Shown here piece after piece: positions 15,487 through 24,680 of a DNA stretch of 64,000 nt. This DNA is from Marinigracilibium pacificum. GTDB lineage: Bacteria > Bacteroidota > Bacteroidia > Cytophagales > Cyclobacteriaceae. Under the pieces are notes generated by a model that was given only the letters and a program-made list of their open reading frames with translations, was not told the origin of the DNA and made no database searches. Position 1 is the first letter of the stretch; every line of letters starts with the position of its first letter. A program made the position numbers and the translations under genes. The DNA lies in contig NZ_JABBNU010000011.1 of NCBI RefSeq assembly GCF_012926615.1, forward strand, positions 1 through 64,000, in the 5' to 3' direction.

Positions 15487-16431
15487 ATGAACTTCACATT
15501 GCATCAACTTAGAGTTTTTGCTGCCGTAGCAGAGCAACAAAGCGTAACTAAAGCTGCTGAATCATTATTTATGACTCAGCCAGCAGTAAGTATTCAGTTA
15601 AAACATCTTCAGGATCAATTTGATGTGCCTTTAACTGAAGTAATTGGTAGAAAAATCCATATCACCGATGCAGGTGAAGAGCTTGCTGTTCTGGCAAAAG
15701 AAATATTAGATAATGTTGATGAGATCCAGGTTAAAATGTCCGCATTAAAAGGTGTGACTGCTGGCAAACTAAAACTTGGGGTAGTTTCAACGGGGAAATA
15801 TTTTATGCCTCACTTCATAAGTGAATATCATGAGAAATATCCTGAAGTAAAGTTGATTGTTGATGTAAGTAACAGAAGAAAGGTTTTGTCATCACTACAA
15901 AGTAATGAGGTTGATTTTGCAGTTGTTTCGATTTTGCCTGAACTGGATGGAATTGAGCATTTAGAAATTATGCCTAATCCATTGTATGTTGTTTCAGGAC
16001 CTGATAATAACTATGATGTAGGAAAGGAGATTAGTCCTAAAGAACTTGAACAAATGCCATTCATATTAAGAGAGGAGGGGTCGGGAACCAGGGCAATGCT
16101 TGAAAAGTACATTCAGGAAAATGATATTGATCCAAAAGTAATGCTTGAGCTTACTACTAATGAAGCTGTAAAGCAAGCTATAATGGCCGGCTTGGGAATC
16201 TCAGTGATATCGGCATATTCTATGAGGCTTGAATTGAAGAATAATGAACTGAAGATATTGCCTGTTAAAGGGTATCCATTAGTTAATACCTGGTATTTGG
16301 TCTGGCTTAAGGGGAAAAAGTTTTCTCCAGCTTCTTCAGAATTTCTGACTTTTATTAAAGAATCGAAAGAAAGAATTTACCAGGATAAATTTTCAGATTA
16401 TTTTATAGGAAAACAAAAACTTGAATTGTGA
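15487..16431 (+). CDS. LysR-family transcriptional regulator
   Basis: 314 residues. The N-terminal winged helix-turn-helix (residues 1-60: LHQLRVFAAVAEQQSVTKAAESL, MTQPAVSIQLKHLQ, IHITDAGEEL) is canonical, followed by a periplasmic-binding-protein-like effector domain (about 90-300). The sequence is closest in style to the CbbR/CysL/YeiE branch (LKGVTAGKLKLGVVSTGKYFMP). A T-N11-A box lies upstream. The likely target is itself and the divergently transcribed small secreted protein. The ligand cannot be deduced. Confidence 0.93.
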   Translation: MNFTLHQLRVFAAVAEQQSVTKAAESLFMTQPAVSIQLKHLQDQFDVPLTEVIGRKIHITDAGEELAVLAKEILDNVDEIQVKMSALKGVTAGKLKLGVVSTGKYFMPHFISEYHEKYPEVKLIVDVSNRRKVLSSLQSNEVDFAVVSILPELDGIEHLEIMPNPLYVVSGPDNNYDVGKEISPKELEQMPFILREEGSGTRAMLEKYIQENDIDPKVMLELTTNEAVKQAIMAGLGISVISAYSMRLELKNNELKILPVKGYPLVNTWYLVWLKGKKFSPASSEFLTFIKESKERIYQDKFSDYFIGKQKLEL

Positions 16432-16480
16432 AAATTCCGTAATCAAAAATTAATAAAGTTTCCACATATACTAAACCAAA

Positions 16481-16508
16481 AAAAGAGAGGGTTTTCCTCT
16501 CTTTTTTT
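16481..16508. terminator. Bidirectional terminator
   Basis: AAAGAGAGG-GTTTT-CCTCTCTTT with flanking A and T runs, between the convergent LysR and thioredoxin-like genes. Confidence 0.88.
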
Positions 16509-16516
16509 ATTTATAG

Positions 16517-17782
16517 TTAAATTTCTTCGTTTGCTAATTTGTTGATTAATTCATCAAAATGCTCTGCAAACCTGATGTAATGATCACCTGTTCCGGGTCC
16601 ACTAAAACCAGTATGGATGTATCTGATATCTTTGTTTTTATCTAGAACAATAGTTGTCGGAAAAGCAATAACATTGTTAAGCATAGGCAGCGTTTTAGCA
16701 GCTTTTTCCTTATCAGCATTACCTGCTATAAGAATAGTGTAATCTACTTTTAGCCTGTCTTTCAATTTTGAAACTCGACCGGAAGCATATTCAAAATCAT
16801 CTTTCTGCTCATATGCCAGACCGATGATTTCAACCGGTAAATCTTGGTTGTTATTATACCACTCAGCCAAAAATTTTGTCTCATCCATACAATTAGGACA
16901 CCAGCTGCCTAAAAGTTGAATTATTACAACCTTATTATCATACTGCTCATCAGAAACAGAGACCATATTTCCTTCTAAATCAGGAAAACTAAATTCGAAA
17001 GAGTCATAGCCTTCTTTCATATATGTTAACTCACCGGCATCAGGAAGTGTAGCGTTTGGATCTGGAATAGCTGTCCAGTCTTCATACCAATGAATTCCAG
17101 ACCAAAATGAACCAGTTAGTTCATTATTTTCATTAATCGATGCCAGGAATAAAAACGCATGATCACCATCAAATGTACTTAGCTTCAAACTATCACCATC
17201 AACTACTCCTGTTAAAAACCTATAGTCACCTAAAGGAGTAAGGAATGTTCCTTTTACATCATTTCCAGTTTGTACAAACTCACCTACAGATTCAGTAACA
17301 ATACCTTCTTCATCAACGAATTTTACTGAATATTTTTCCGCAATTTTTACCGCTTCCTTATTATTTAACTGAAATTCAGGATCGTTTGAAAGCTCTCCTT
17401 CAATCGGAATCCTGTAGTCATCTTTCTTATAGTATTTTACAAATTCACCTTTGAAGCTGTCATTATTGAAAACAATCTCGAAGGCGCTATCAAAAATGTT
17501 AAGCGTAACTTTTGCCGAATCGTTAACTATCGAGAAAGTATCCGAGGGCATTCTTTCCTCTCCATTAACAAAAGTCATCAGATAATTTTGATTGTCGAAT
17601 TTAGTTAGCTCGATTGTAAACGGAAGAGTCTGTCCTTTCATGTGCATTTCAGCTCGATACCTTCCGGCTTTAACAAAGTTGTTTTCCGTTTCGGTATTAT
17701 TTTCTGAAGTACTTCCACATCCCCCCACCAAGATGAACATTGTAAATACAAATACAGTTTGAATCAGATTTTTAAGGTTCAT
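16517..17782 (-). CDS. TlpA/ResA-like thioredoxin-domain lipoprotein
   Basis: 421 residues. The signal MNLKNLIQTVFVFTMFILVGG with GGCGS lipobox predicts a periplasm-facing lipoprotein. Residues about 35-260 are beta-rich and of unknown family; the C-terminal domain (about 275-415) is thioredoxin-like with GSWCPNC near residue 295, the CxxC redox centre, and a cis-Pro region (AFPTTIVLDKN). Such proteins reduce or isomerise disulfides in the envelope, for example for cytochrome c maturation or oxidative protection. Monocistronic; the long upstream gap (17783-18147) is shared with mraZ. Confidence 0.86.
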   Translation of the reverse strand: MNLKNLIQTVFVFTMFILVGGCGSTSENNTETENNFVKAGRYRAEMHMKGQTLPFTIELTKFDNQNYLMTFVNGEERMPSDTFSIVNDSAKVTLNIFDSAFEIVFNNDSFKGEFVKYYKKDDYRIPIEGELSNDPEFQLNNKEAVKIAEKYSVKFVDEEGIVTESVGEFVQTGNDVKGTFLTPLGDYRFLTGVVDGDSLKLSTFDGDHAFLFLASINENNELTGSFWSGIHWYEDWTAIPDPNATLPDAGELTYMKEGYDSFEFSFPDLEGNMVSVSDEQYDNKVVIIQLLGSWCPNCMDETKFLAEWYNNNQDLPVEIIGLAYEQKDDFEYASGRVSKLKDRLKVDYTILIAGNADKEKAAKTLPMLNNVIAFPTTIVLDKNKDIRYIHTGFSGPGTGDHYIRFAEHFDELINKLANEEI

Positions 17783-17889
17783 ATATCTCTTCGTTTGTCG
17801 TATTCAACGATTCTAAAGGCCTCAAAGATAATTTTTTTTATGAAAGAGTCGTCACTTTGACAAATAATATCACTCAATCACTAAATATG

Positions 17890-17916
17890 GTGGAATTTTC
17901 TCCCACCTTTTCCCAC
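17890..17916 (-). promoter_or_regulatory. Second, inverted MraZ-box-like array
   Basis: On the minus strand GTGGGAAAAG (17907-17916) and GTGGGAGAAA (17897-17906) abut as 10-bp repeats. A plus-strand GTGGAATTTT begins at 17890. They resemble the GTGG-plus-A-run boxes next to mraZ but lie about 140 bp further upstream and face the TlpA-like gene. Confidence 0.5.
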
Positions 17917-18056
17917 TTCATGCTAATAAAAATATTATTTAATTATAAATAATTGATAATCAAGTGTTTATCTAGTATTTGTTAGATTGTAAATAACTGA
18001 TAATGAAATAATTAATATCTTTTGTTTGGAGCTAAATAATAAGAATTTTATATTAG

Positions 18057-18086
18057 GTGGTAAAAAGTGGGGGAAAGTGGTGGAAA
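18057..18086 (+). promoter_or_regulatory. MraZ operator, three 10-bp direct repeats
   Basis: GTGGTAAAAA, GTGGGGGAAA and GTGGTGGAAA stand head to tail at exact 10-bp spacing. MraZ is known to bind clusters of GTGGG-type/AAAGTG-type repeats at this period upstream of its own gene. The array ends 16 bp before a -7-like element. Confidence 0.82.
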
Positions 18087-18102
18087 TTGTCATACTTTAC
18101 TC

Positions 18103-18110
18103 TACATTTG
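18103..18110 (+). promoter_or_regulatory. Bacteroidetes -7 element of the mraZ/dcw promoter
   Basis: TACATTTG matches TAnnTTTG exactly. The best TTG upstream (18087-18089) is closer than the usual -33 spacing, so the -33 assignment is uncertain; the MraZ boxes would overlap that region. Confidence 0.55.
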
Positions 18111-18147
18111 TGGATTGAAAAGGAAGAAATAGTAAGCGCGCAACTTA

Positions 18148-18594
18148 ATGGCCTTTTTTACAAGTGAATATGAAATAAAGCTGGATGCTAAAGGTCGGCT
18201 AACATTGCCGGCAAAGCTTAAGTCCGGTCTCCCTGAATCGAATGGGAGTGAGCTTGTATTGCGTAGAGGTTTTGAGCAGTGTTTGATACTGTATCCCATG
18301 ACTGAGTGGAAAAAGATCTATCAGAAGATTGTGGGGTTAAATGAGTTTAATGAGGAGCACAGAAAATTGCAGCGCAATTTTTTCAGGGGAAATTCGGTTG
18401 TAGAATTAGATAGTTCGGGCCGTATCCTGATTCCGAAGCCAATGATGAGTTTTGCAAATCTTGATCGTGAAGTGGTAATGGTGGGAGTTGGAAATAAGAT
18501 TGAGTTGTGGAACCCTGATGTATATAATAATTATTTGATCGATGACCAGCAAGAATTTTCTGATTTAGCAGGAAAGTATCTGGACACGAATTAA
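18148..18594 (+). CDS. mraZ: Transcriptional regulator MraZ
   Basis: 148 residues, the normal MraZ length. Two SpoVT/AbrB-like halves each carry the DxxxR signature: LDAKGRLTLPAKL (residues about 12-24) and LDSSGRILIPKP (about 91-102). MraZ forms ring oligomers, binds repeats upstream of its own gene and represses the dcw operon. A matching three-repeat operator lies about 60 bp upstream of the start. First gene of the 13-gene division and wall cluster. Confidence 0.96.
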   Translation: MAFFTSEYEIKLDAKGRLTLPAKLKSGLPESNGSELVLRRGFEQCLILYPMTEWKKIYQKIVGLNEFNEEHRKLQRNFFRGNSVVELDSSGRILIPKPMMSFANLDREVVMVGVGNKIELWNPDVYNNYLIDDQQEFSDLAGKYLDTN

Positions 18595-18609
18595 TGTTCT
18601 TTGACAGCT

Positions 18610-19521
18610 ATGATGTACCATAAGCCGGTAATGCTTGGAGAGTGTATTGAAGGTTTAGCCATAAAACCAGAAGGAGTCTATGTTGATGTTACTTTTGGAG
18701 GAGGCGGACATTCAAAACCTATCTTAAAGTTATTGTCGGAGGGTAAACTGTTTGCATTCGATCAGGATGTTGATGCTAAGGCGAACGCTGACCAAATTGA
18801 GTCGCCAAATTTCCAGTTTATTCAGAGTAATTTCAGGTATTTAAAAAAGTATTTAAAGCTGTACGGTATCAATAAGGTTGATGGAGTTCTCGCTGACCTG
18901 GGGATTTCATCCCATCAGATTGACGTACCGGAGAGAGGCTTCTCGACCAGATATGAAGCCCAGCTTGACATGCGGATGGACCAAAACTCTAACCTAACAG
19001 CCGAAGAGATTGTCAATACCTATTCTGAAAGTCAACTGCATCGTATCTTTGGTATTTACGGGGAATTGAAAAATGCCCGTACTGCTGCTGCTACGATTGT
19101 ATCACATCGAATTAACAACCGAATTCAAACCGTTAATCAGTTAAAGGAAGTCTTAAAGTCATGCACGCCACGGGGTAAGGAAAATAAATACCATGCCCAG
19201 GTTTTTCAGGCTTTGCGTATCGAAGTCAATGACGAAATGAAGGCTCTTGAAGATTTTCTTATGCAGACTGCTGAAGTAATCAAGCCTGGCGGACGCTTGG
19301 TAGTTATGTCTTATCACTCTTTGGAGGATAGGATGGTTAAAAACTTCATTGCAAAAGGCAATTTTCAGGGACAGCCCGAAAAAGACTTTTACGGTAATCT
19401 GATTCGTCCTTTCGAACCGGTAAATCGAAAACCCATCATAGCGTCTGATGAAGAAGTGGCTGAAAACAGCCGTGCGAGAAGTGCAAAATTGAGAATCGGT
19501 GAACGATTAGAAGATGAGTAA
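18610..19521 (+). CDS. rsmH: 16S rRNA (cytosine-1402 N4) methyltransferase RsmH
   Basis: Also called MraW. The start is set at ATG 18610 (or 18613); the upstream TTG 18601 would only add three residues. Typical motifs are HKPVMLGE, VDVTFGGGGHS (SAM-binding glycine loop), DGVLADLGISSHQ, RGFS, LDMRMDQ and a C-terminal SYHSLEDR...K stretch. It methylates the exocyclic amine of C1402 in the ribosomal P site. It starts 15 bp after mraZ and overlaps ftsL by 8 bp. Confidence 0.97.
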   Translation: MMYHKPVMLGECIEGLAIKPEGVYVDVTFGGGGHSKPILKLLSEGKLFAFDQDVDAKANADQIESPNFQFIQSNFRYLKKYLKLYGINKVDGVLADLGISSHQIDVPERGFSTRYEAQLDMRMDQNSNLTAEEIVNTYSESQLHRIFGIYGELKNARTAAATIVSHRINNRIQTVNQLKEVLKSCTPRGKENKYHAQVFQALRIEVNDEMKALEDFLMQTAEVIKPGGRLVVMSYHSLEDRMVKNFIAKGNFQGQPEKDFYGNLIRPFEPVNRKPIIASDEEVAENSRARSAKLRIGERLEDE

Positions 19522-19891
19522 AAACAAAAACAGAGTTAAGCAACAAAGTACGTCTACTGGTAGAAAAACGGGTTTTTTCTCTCGTTTTGAACAGGTAGTA
19601 AGCTTTGAATCTCTTTTTAGAGAAGGGCTTCCTGTAAAGTTTTTGCCATACATATTGTTTTATACTGCGATATGTATCTTTTATATCGGCCATACTCATT
19701 TTGTTGATAAGACCATTCTCAAGATTAATCGTCTTGAGCAAGAGGTAGAAGATTTACGGGCAGACTTCCAAACGTCACAAGCTGAGTACAAGATTCAAAG
19801 TAAGCAGTCTGAAGTGGCTAAAAGGGTGAAAGCCTTGAAGTTGAAAGAAAGTGATGAACCACCGTATAAAATTGAGTTGACGGAAAAATGA
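19514..19891 (+). CDS. ftsL: FtsL-like cell division protein
   Basis: 125 residues. A cytoplasmic basic N-terminus, one membrane segment at about 43-62 (FLPYILFYTAICIFYIGHTH) and a periplasmic coiled coil (INRLEQEVEDLRADF to about 105) match the FtsL topology. It sits between rsmH and ftsI, overlapping both (8 and 4 bp), which is the standard FtsL position. Sequence conservation of FtsL is low, so the name rests mainly on topology and synteny. FtsL joins FtsB/FtsQ to control FtsWI septal synthesis. Confidence 0.85.
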   Translation: MSKNKNRVKQQSTSTGRKTGFFSRFEQVVSFESLFREGLPVKFLPYILFYTAICIFYIGHTHFVDKTILKINRLEQEVEDLRADFQTSQAEYKIQSKQSEVAKRVKALKLKESDEPPYKIELTEK

Positions 19892-21981
19892 ATATCAAAC
19901 GTTCCATAGTACTGAGGGTAAGAATAGCCTTTATTATTATGTTCGTTTTTGCTCTTGCCATCGTTTATAAGATTGTTGAAATCAAGTATATCGAAGGCGA
20001 AAAATGGGTGAAAATGGCAGAGAATATTGGTTTTCGCGAGAAGGAGGTGAGAGCTGTCAGAGGAAATATCTACTCTGATGATGGTTCTTTACTGGCTACT
20101 TCTTTGCCTTTTTATCGTGTGGCTTTTGATGCGACCGTCAGTGATGATGAAATATTCAAATCTGGAGTCGATTCCCTTTCCATGATGCTTTCAAGTTATT
20201 TCGGAGACAGAAGTAAGGCTTCTTACAAACAGCTAATCAGTCAGGCACGTGCCAAAGGCGATAGATATATTATTCTGGGCAAACGATATATTAATTACAG
20301 AGAGAAGAAGGAAATGGAAAGCTGGCCAATTTTTAGAAAGGGTCAGATGAAAGGTGGGGTAATATTTGAAAAAGAAAACAGAAGATATAAACCGTTCAGA
20401 CAATTGGCTGCACGGACTGTTGGTTTTACCAATAGTGATAAAAAGGGTGTAGTTGGGCTTGAGTTTAGTTTTAATCAGGAGCTCGCAGGTCAAAATGGCC
20501 GTGCTCTGTTTCAAAAAGTTGGAGGAGGGAATCTCAGACAAATTTTTGACGGTAACGAAGTGAAGGCTACTGATGGACTTGATATCCAGACTACTATTGA
20601 TGTTAACCTTCAGGATGTTGCTGAATCATCATTGAGAACTCACCTTCAAAAACACGACGCAAATTATGGTTGTGTAGTTGTGATGGAGGTTGCGACCGGT
20701 GAAATCAAAGCTATTGCCAACCTGAGTAAAAATGATAAAGGTGAATACAGGGAACGATATAATTATGCTGTAGCAAGTTCTGTAGAGCCGGGGTCGACAT
20801 TCAAGATTGCCTCTGCAATTGCCTTGATGGAGGAAACCGGACTTGAGCTTACTGATACCATTTATACCGGCAATGGAGAATATAAGTTTTATGATCGTAC
20901 CATGCGTGATCATAAACCTGGTGGTTACGGTACAGTGACATTTAAAGAGGCAATAGAGAAGTCCTCAAATATTGCAATATCAAGATGGGTTGATGAGAAT
21001 TTTAATACCAAGCCACAACGATTTATTGAATATATCAGAGCGTTCGGCTTATCTGAACCACTGAGTTTTCAAATGGTCGGAGAAGGTGAAACATACTTTA
21101 AAGATCCGAATTCTTCTGAATGGTATGGTACCACATTGCCTTGGATGTCAATAGGTTATGAGTTGCGTGTTTCGCCGCTTCATATTTTAACATTTTATAA
21201 TGCTATTGCTAATAATGGAGAAATGGTTGCTCCTCTGATTGTTAAGAGTATCAGAAAGGCAGATAATGAAGTAGAAAGGTTTGGTACCAGAGTAATCAGA
21301 GATCAAATTGCTAGTGAATCAACTTTAAAGAAGATAAGACAGGCCTTGGCTGGAGTGGTTGAAAGAGGAACGGCCATGAACATCAAAGGAACGGATTATA
21401 TGATTGCCGGTAAAACGGGGACAGCACAAAAATTAATAGATGGCAGATATACCAAGAATTACTACACGAGTTTTGCAGGCTATTTTCCGGCTAAAAAGCC
21501 AAAGTATTCTTGTATCGTCGTAATTGATAGTCCTAAGGGATATTTTCAATATGGTAGTGATGTTGCCGCTCCGGTATTTAAGGAAATCGCAGACAAGATC
21601 TTTTCTCTTGACCTGAATTTACATCAACCGATGCCTACTGAGTTTGCAGTTGAAAAAGGAGTATTTCCTGTAATTCAGTCGGGTTATTATGATGATCTGA
21701 ATATGATCTGTAATCGAATGGGAATAAGTAATCATTTATCTGAACCATCAGACTGGGTTAAAGCCTCAATAGATGGGACAAGTATAAAGTGGAATAAAAA
21801 AACACAAACTGAAGGACTAGTCCCTGATGTGACTGGAATGACCGGACGCGATGCTCTTTATCTACTCGAAAATAGTGGGCTTAGAGTTGAAATGGCTGGT
21901 AAAGGTAGGGTAGCTAAGCAATCGCAATTACCTGGAAGCAAGTTGATTAGAGGTAGTTACATGACATTAACACTTGAATAA
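19888..21981 (+). CDS. ftsI: Penicillin-binding protein 3 / FtsI transpeptidase with PASTA domain
   Basis: 697 residues. N-terminal membrane anchor (about 8-27), a dimerisation/pedestal domain, then the transpeptidase domain with STFK (active-site Ser303, Lys306), SSN (359-361) and KTGT (509-512). The last 60 residues form one PASTA domain (LVPDVTGMTGRDAL). It cross-links septal peptidoglycan with FtsW. It overlaps ftsL by ATGA. PASTA-tailed FtsI is usual in Bacteroidetes. Confidence 0.97.
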   Translation: MNIKRSIVLRVRIAFIIMFVFALAIVYKIVEIKYIEGEKWVKMAENIGFREKEVRAVRGNIYSDDGSLLATSLPFYRVAFDATVSDDEIFKSGVDSLSMMLSSYFGDRSKASYKQLISQARAKGDRYIILGKRYINYREKKEMESWPIFRKGQMKGGVIFEKENRRYKPFRQLAARTVGFTNSDKKGVVGLEFSFNQELAGQNGRALFQKVGGGNLRQIFDGNEVKATDGLDIQTTIDVNLQDVAESSLRTHLQKHDANYGCVVVMEVATGEIKAIANLSKNDKGEYRERYNYAVASSVEPGSTFKIASAIALMEETGLELTDTIYTGNGEYKFYDRTMRDHKPGGYGTVTFKEAIEKSSNIAISRWVDENFNTKPQRFIEYIRAFGLSEPLSFQMVGEGETYFKDPNSSEWYGTTLPWMSIGYELRVSPLHILTFYNAIANNGEMVAPLIVKSIRKADNEVERFGTRVIRDQIASESTLKKIRQALAGVVERGTAMNIKGTDYMIAGKTGTAQKLIDGRYTKNYYTSFAGYFPAKKPKYSCIVVIDSPKGYFQYGSDVAAPVFKEIADKIFSLDLNLHQPMPTEFAVEKGVFPVIQSGYYDDLNMICNRMGISNHLSEPSDWVKASIDGTSIKWNKKTQTEGLVPDVTGMTGRDALYLLENSGLRVEMAGKGRVAKQSQLPGSKLIRGSYMTLTLE

Positions 21982-21987
21982 AATATA

Positions 21988-23451
21988 GTGAACAAGTTAA
22001 GCGACATATTATACAAAGTTTCAATCAGGCAGGTGAAAGGCGATACCGGGATGACTATCAGTGGTCTCGAAATTGACTCACGTGCTGTAATGCCTGACAG
22101 TTGCTTCGTCGCTATCAGAGGGACTGTCGCTGATGGACATAATTTCATTAGTAATGCTATAGAAAAAGGTGCTAAGGCAATCATTTGCGAAGCATTGCCT
22201 GATGAATTAAATGAAAAAATAACCTATGTGGCAGTTGAAGATTCAGCAGCTGCATTAGGTACCATGGCTTCGAATTTTTATGGAAATCCTTCCACTAAAA
22301 TTCAGTTGGTAGGTGTGACAGGTACTAATGGAAAAACTACTGTAGCTACTATGCTATTTAGGCTTTTTCAGTCTCTTGGTCACAAGTGTGGATTGATTTC
22401 GACTGTTGAAAATAGAATTGGAGATGTTGTTATTCCATCTACTCATACTACTCCTGATGCTATCAGGTTGAATAGTCTCTTAGCAGACATGGTAAAAGAT
22501 GGATGTACCTATGCTTTTATGGAGGTGAGTTCTCATGCATTAGTACAACACAGGGTTGCAGGGGTGAAGTTTGCTGGTGGTGTTTTTACTAATATCAGTC
22601 ATGATCACCTTGATTACCATAAAACTTTTGATGCTTACATCGAAGCTAAGAAGTTATTGTTTGACGGATTGGGTTCCGATGCATTTGCTCTGGTAAATGT
22701 GGATGACAAGCGTGGGAAGATAATGGTTCAAAACACTAAAGCTTCAATAAATACATATGGTTTGCGTCAGCTTGCTGATTTTAAAGCCAGAATGATAAGT
22801 AATACCCTGCAAGGCATGGAGCTTCAAATCCATGACCAGCATGTTTGGTTTAAGCTAATCGGAAGGTTTAATGCTTATAATCTACTTGCTGTATATGGAG
22901 TAGCGGTATTACTTGAAGAAGATCCGACCGAGGTATTATCGGCAATGTCAGAATTAGCCGGTGCTCCTGGAAGATTTGAACTTGTGATTTCGCCTGCAGG
23001 AATAACAGGAATTGTCGATTATGCACATACTCCGGATGCTCTGGAGAATGTTTTAGAGACTATTACTGACCTTAGAACAGGAAACGAGAAAGTAATAACA
23101 GTAGTAGGGGCGGGTGGTAACAGAGATACTACCAAGCGTCCTGAAATGGCTGCCATTGCAGCAAGATTTAGTGACAAGGTTATTTTAACCAGTGATAATC
23201 CACGCTTTGAAGATCCAGTTGAGATCATTAAGGATATGGAGAAAGGTTTAGGGCCAAGTCAGTTGAAAAAGAAAGTTAGTCTGCCAGATCGTAAAGAAGC
23301 AATCAGGCTGGCAGTAAATTTTGCGGAACCCGGAGATATAATCCTCATTGCCGGAAAAGGTCATGAGACTTATCAGGAAATCGAAGGAGTGAAGCATGAC
23401 TTTGATGACCGGGCTGTGTTGAAGGAGATGTTTGATATAATGAACGATTAA
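21988..23451 (+). CDS. murE: UDP-MurNAc-L-Ala-D-Glu:meso-DAP ligase MurE
   Basis: 487 residues, GTG start 6 bp after ftsI. The ATP loop is GTNGKTT (about 112-118); the catalytic lysine region, HDHLDYH and the C-terminal TSDNPRFED are present. The DNPR motif indicates that the amino acid added is meso-diaminopimelate, which fits a Gram-negative wall. Cytoplasmic third step of Mur ligation. Confidence 0.97.
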   Translation: MNKLSDILYKVSIRQVKGDTGMTISGLEIDSRAVMPDSCFVAIRGTVADGHNFISNAIEKGAKAIICEALPDELNEKITYVAVEDSAAALGTMASNFYGNPSTKIQLVGVTGTNGKTTVATMLFRLFQSLGHKCGLISTVENRIGDVVIPSTHTTPDAIRLNSLLADMVKDGCTYAFMEVSSHALVQHRVAGVKFAGGVFTNISHDHLDYHKTFDAYIEAKKLLFDGLGSDAFALVNVDDKRGKIMVQNTKASINTYGLRQLADFKARMISNTLQGMELQIHDQHVWFKLIGRFNAYNLLAVYGVAVLLEEDPTEVLSAMSELAGAPGRFELVISPAGITGIVDYAHTPDALENVLETITDLRTGNEKVITVVGAGGNRDTTKRPEMAAIAARFSDKVILTSDNPRFEDPVEIIKDMEKGLGPSQLKKKVSLPDRKEAIRLAVNFAEPGDIILIAGKGHETYQEIEGVKHDFDDRAVLKEMFDIMND

Positions 23452-23456
23452 AAGCG

Positions 23457-24680
23457 ATGTTGTACTATTTATTTGATTACCTGGAAAAACATTTTGATCT
23501 GCTTGGGGCAGGGGTATTTCAGTATATCTCTTTCCGTGCAGGAATGGCAGCATTGTTTTCATTGTTGATAACAATCATTTTCGGTAAAAAAATAATTCTC
23601 TGGTTGCAAAAAAAGCAAGTAGGAGAAACTGTAAGAGATCTTGGATTACAAGGACAGCTACAAAAAGCAGGTACTCCTACCATGGGTGGAGTAATAATAC
23701 TGTCGGGAATTTTAATTCCTGTATTGCTGTTCGCAAAACCTGATAATATATATATCCTTCTGTTGATTGTAACAACATTGGTTATCGGTACAATTGGCTT
23801 TCTTGATGACTATATCAAAGTATTCAGAAAGAATAAGGAAGGATTGAGAGGGAAGTTTAAGATGATCGGACAGATTTCCTTAGGTCTGATCGTCGGACTG
23901 ACTATGTATTTTCATGATGATGTGGTGATCAGGCAATTTGAAGAAGTAGATCCTGTAGCTCAAGTTGAAAATGTAGAGGTAGCTCAGGAATACGAAGATG
24001 TGAAGTCTACGAAAACGACTTTCTATTTTCTTAAAAATAATGATTTTGATTATAAGGAATTAACCGAGTTCATTGGTCTTCCTGATGATTTTACATGGCT
24101 GATATATACTCTGATAGTTGTCTTTATTGTAACTGCGGTTTCTAATGGAGTCAATATTACTGATGGTATCGATGGACTGGCGGCTGGAACTTCTGCAATT
24201 GTTGGTTTAACTCTTGCAATATTGGCTTACCTGTCTGGAAACGTTGTGTTTAGTCAGTATTTAAATATCATGTATATCCCGATGTCGGGTGAAATGGTGA
24301 TTTTCTGTGCTGCATTTGTTGGAGCATGTGTTGGATTCCTTTGGTATAATGCTTATCCGGCACAAGTATTTATGGGTGACACAGGTAGTTTACCACTAGG
24401 AGGAATAATAGCTGTATTAGCATTAGCAATAAGAAAAGAATGGTTAATACCTGTGTTATGTGGAGTGTTCCTTGTTGAGAACTTATCAGTAATACTTCAG
24501 GTGAGCTATTTCAAATATACCAAGAAGAAGTATGGTGAAGGACGTAGAATATTCCTTATGTCTCCGCTTCATCATCATTATCAGAAAAAGAATTACGCAG
24601 AACCGAAGATTGTAACACGATTTTGGATAGTAGGAATCTTGCTGGCAATTATTTCACTAGCAACTCTGAAATTAAGATAA
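23457..24680 (+). CDS. mraY: Phospho-MurNAc-pentapeptide transferase MraY
   Basis: 407 residues, about ten membrane segments. Signature motifs are [26 protein letters not shown] and the HHHYQKK loop near residue 365. It transfers phospho-MurNAc-pentapeptide to undecaprenyl phosphate, producing lipid I. It is longer than the roughly 360-residue E. coli enzyme because of an acidic insertion (about 155-210, including [15 protein letters not shown]) before the NGVNITDG region. It lies 5 bp after murE and abuts murD. Confidence 0.97.
   Translation: MLYYLFDYLEKHFDLLGAGVFQYISFRAGMAALFSLLITIIFGKKIILWLQKKQVGETVRDLGLQGQLQKAGTPTMGGVIILSGILIPVLLFAKPDNIYILLLIVTTLVIGTIGFLDDYIKVFRKNKEGLRGKFKMIGQISLGLIVGLTMYFHDDVVIRQFEEVDPVAQVENVEVAQEYEDVKSTKTTFYFLKNNDFDYKELTEFIGLPDDFTWLIYTLIVVFIVTAVSNGVNITDGIDGLAAGTSAIVGLTLAILAYLSGNVVFSQYLNIMYIPMSGEMVIFCAAFVGACVGFLWYNAYPAQVFMGDTGSLPLGGIIAVLALAIRKEWLIPVLCGVFLVENLSVILQVSYFKYTKKKYGEGRRIFLMSPLHHHYQKKNYAEPKIVTRFWIVGILLAIISLATLKLR

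Noticed and set aside
18601-18612. TTG start for rsmH
   Set aside because: The following ATG pair at 18610/18613 fits the conserved N-terminus HKPVMLGE better.
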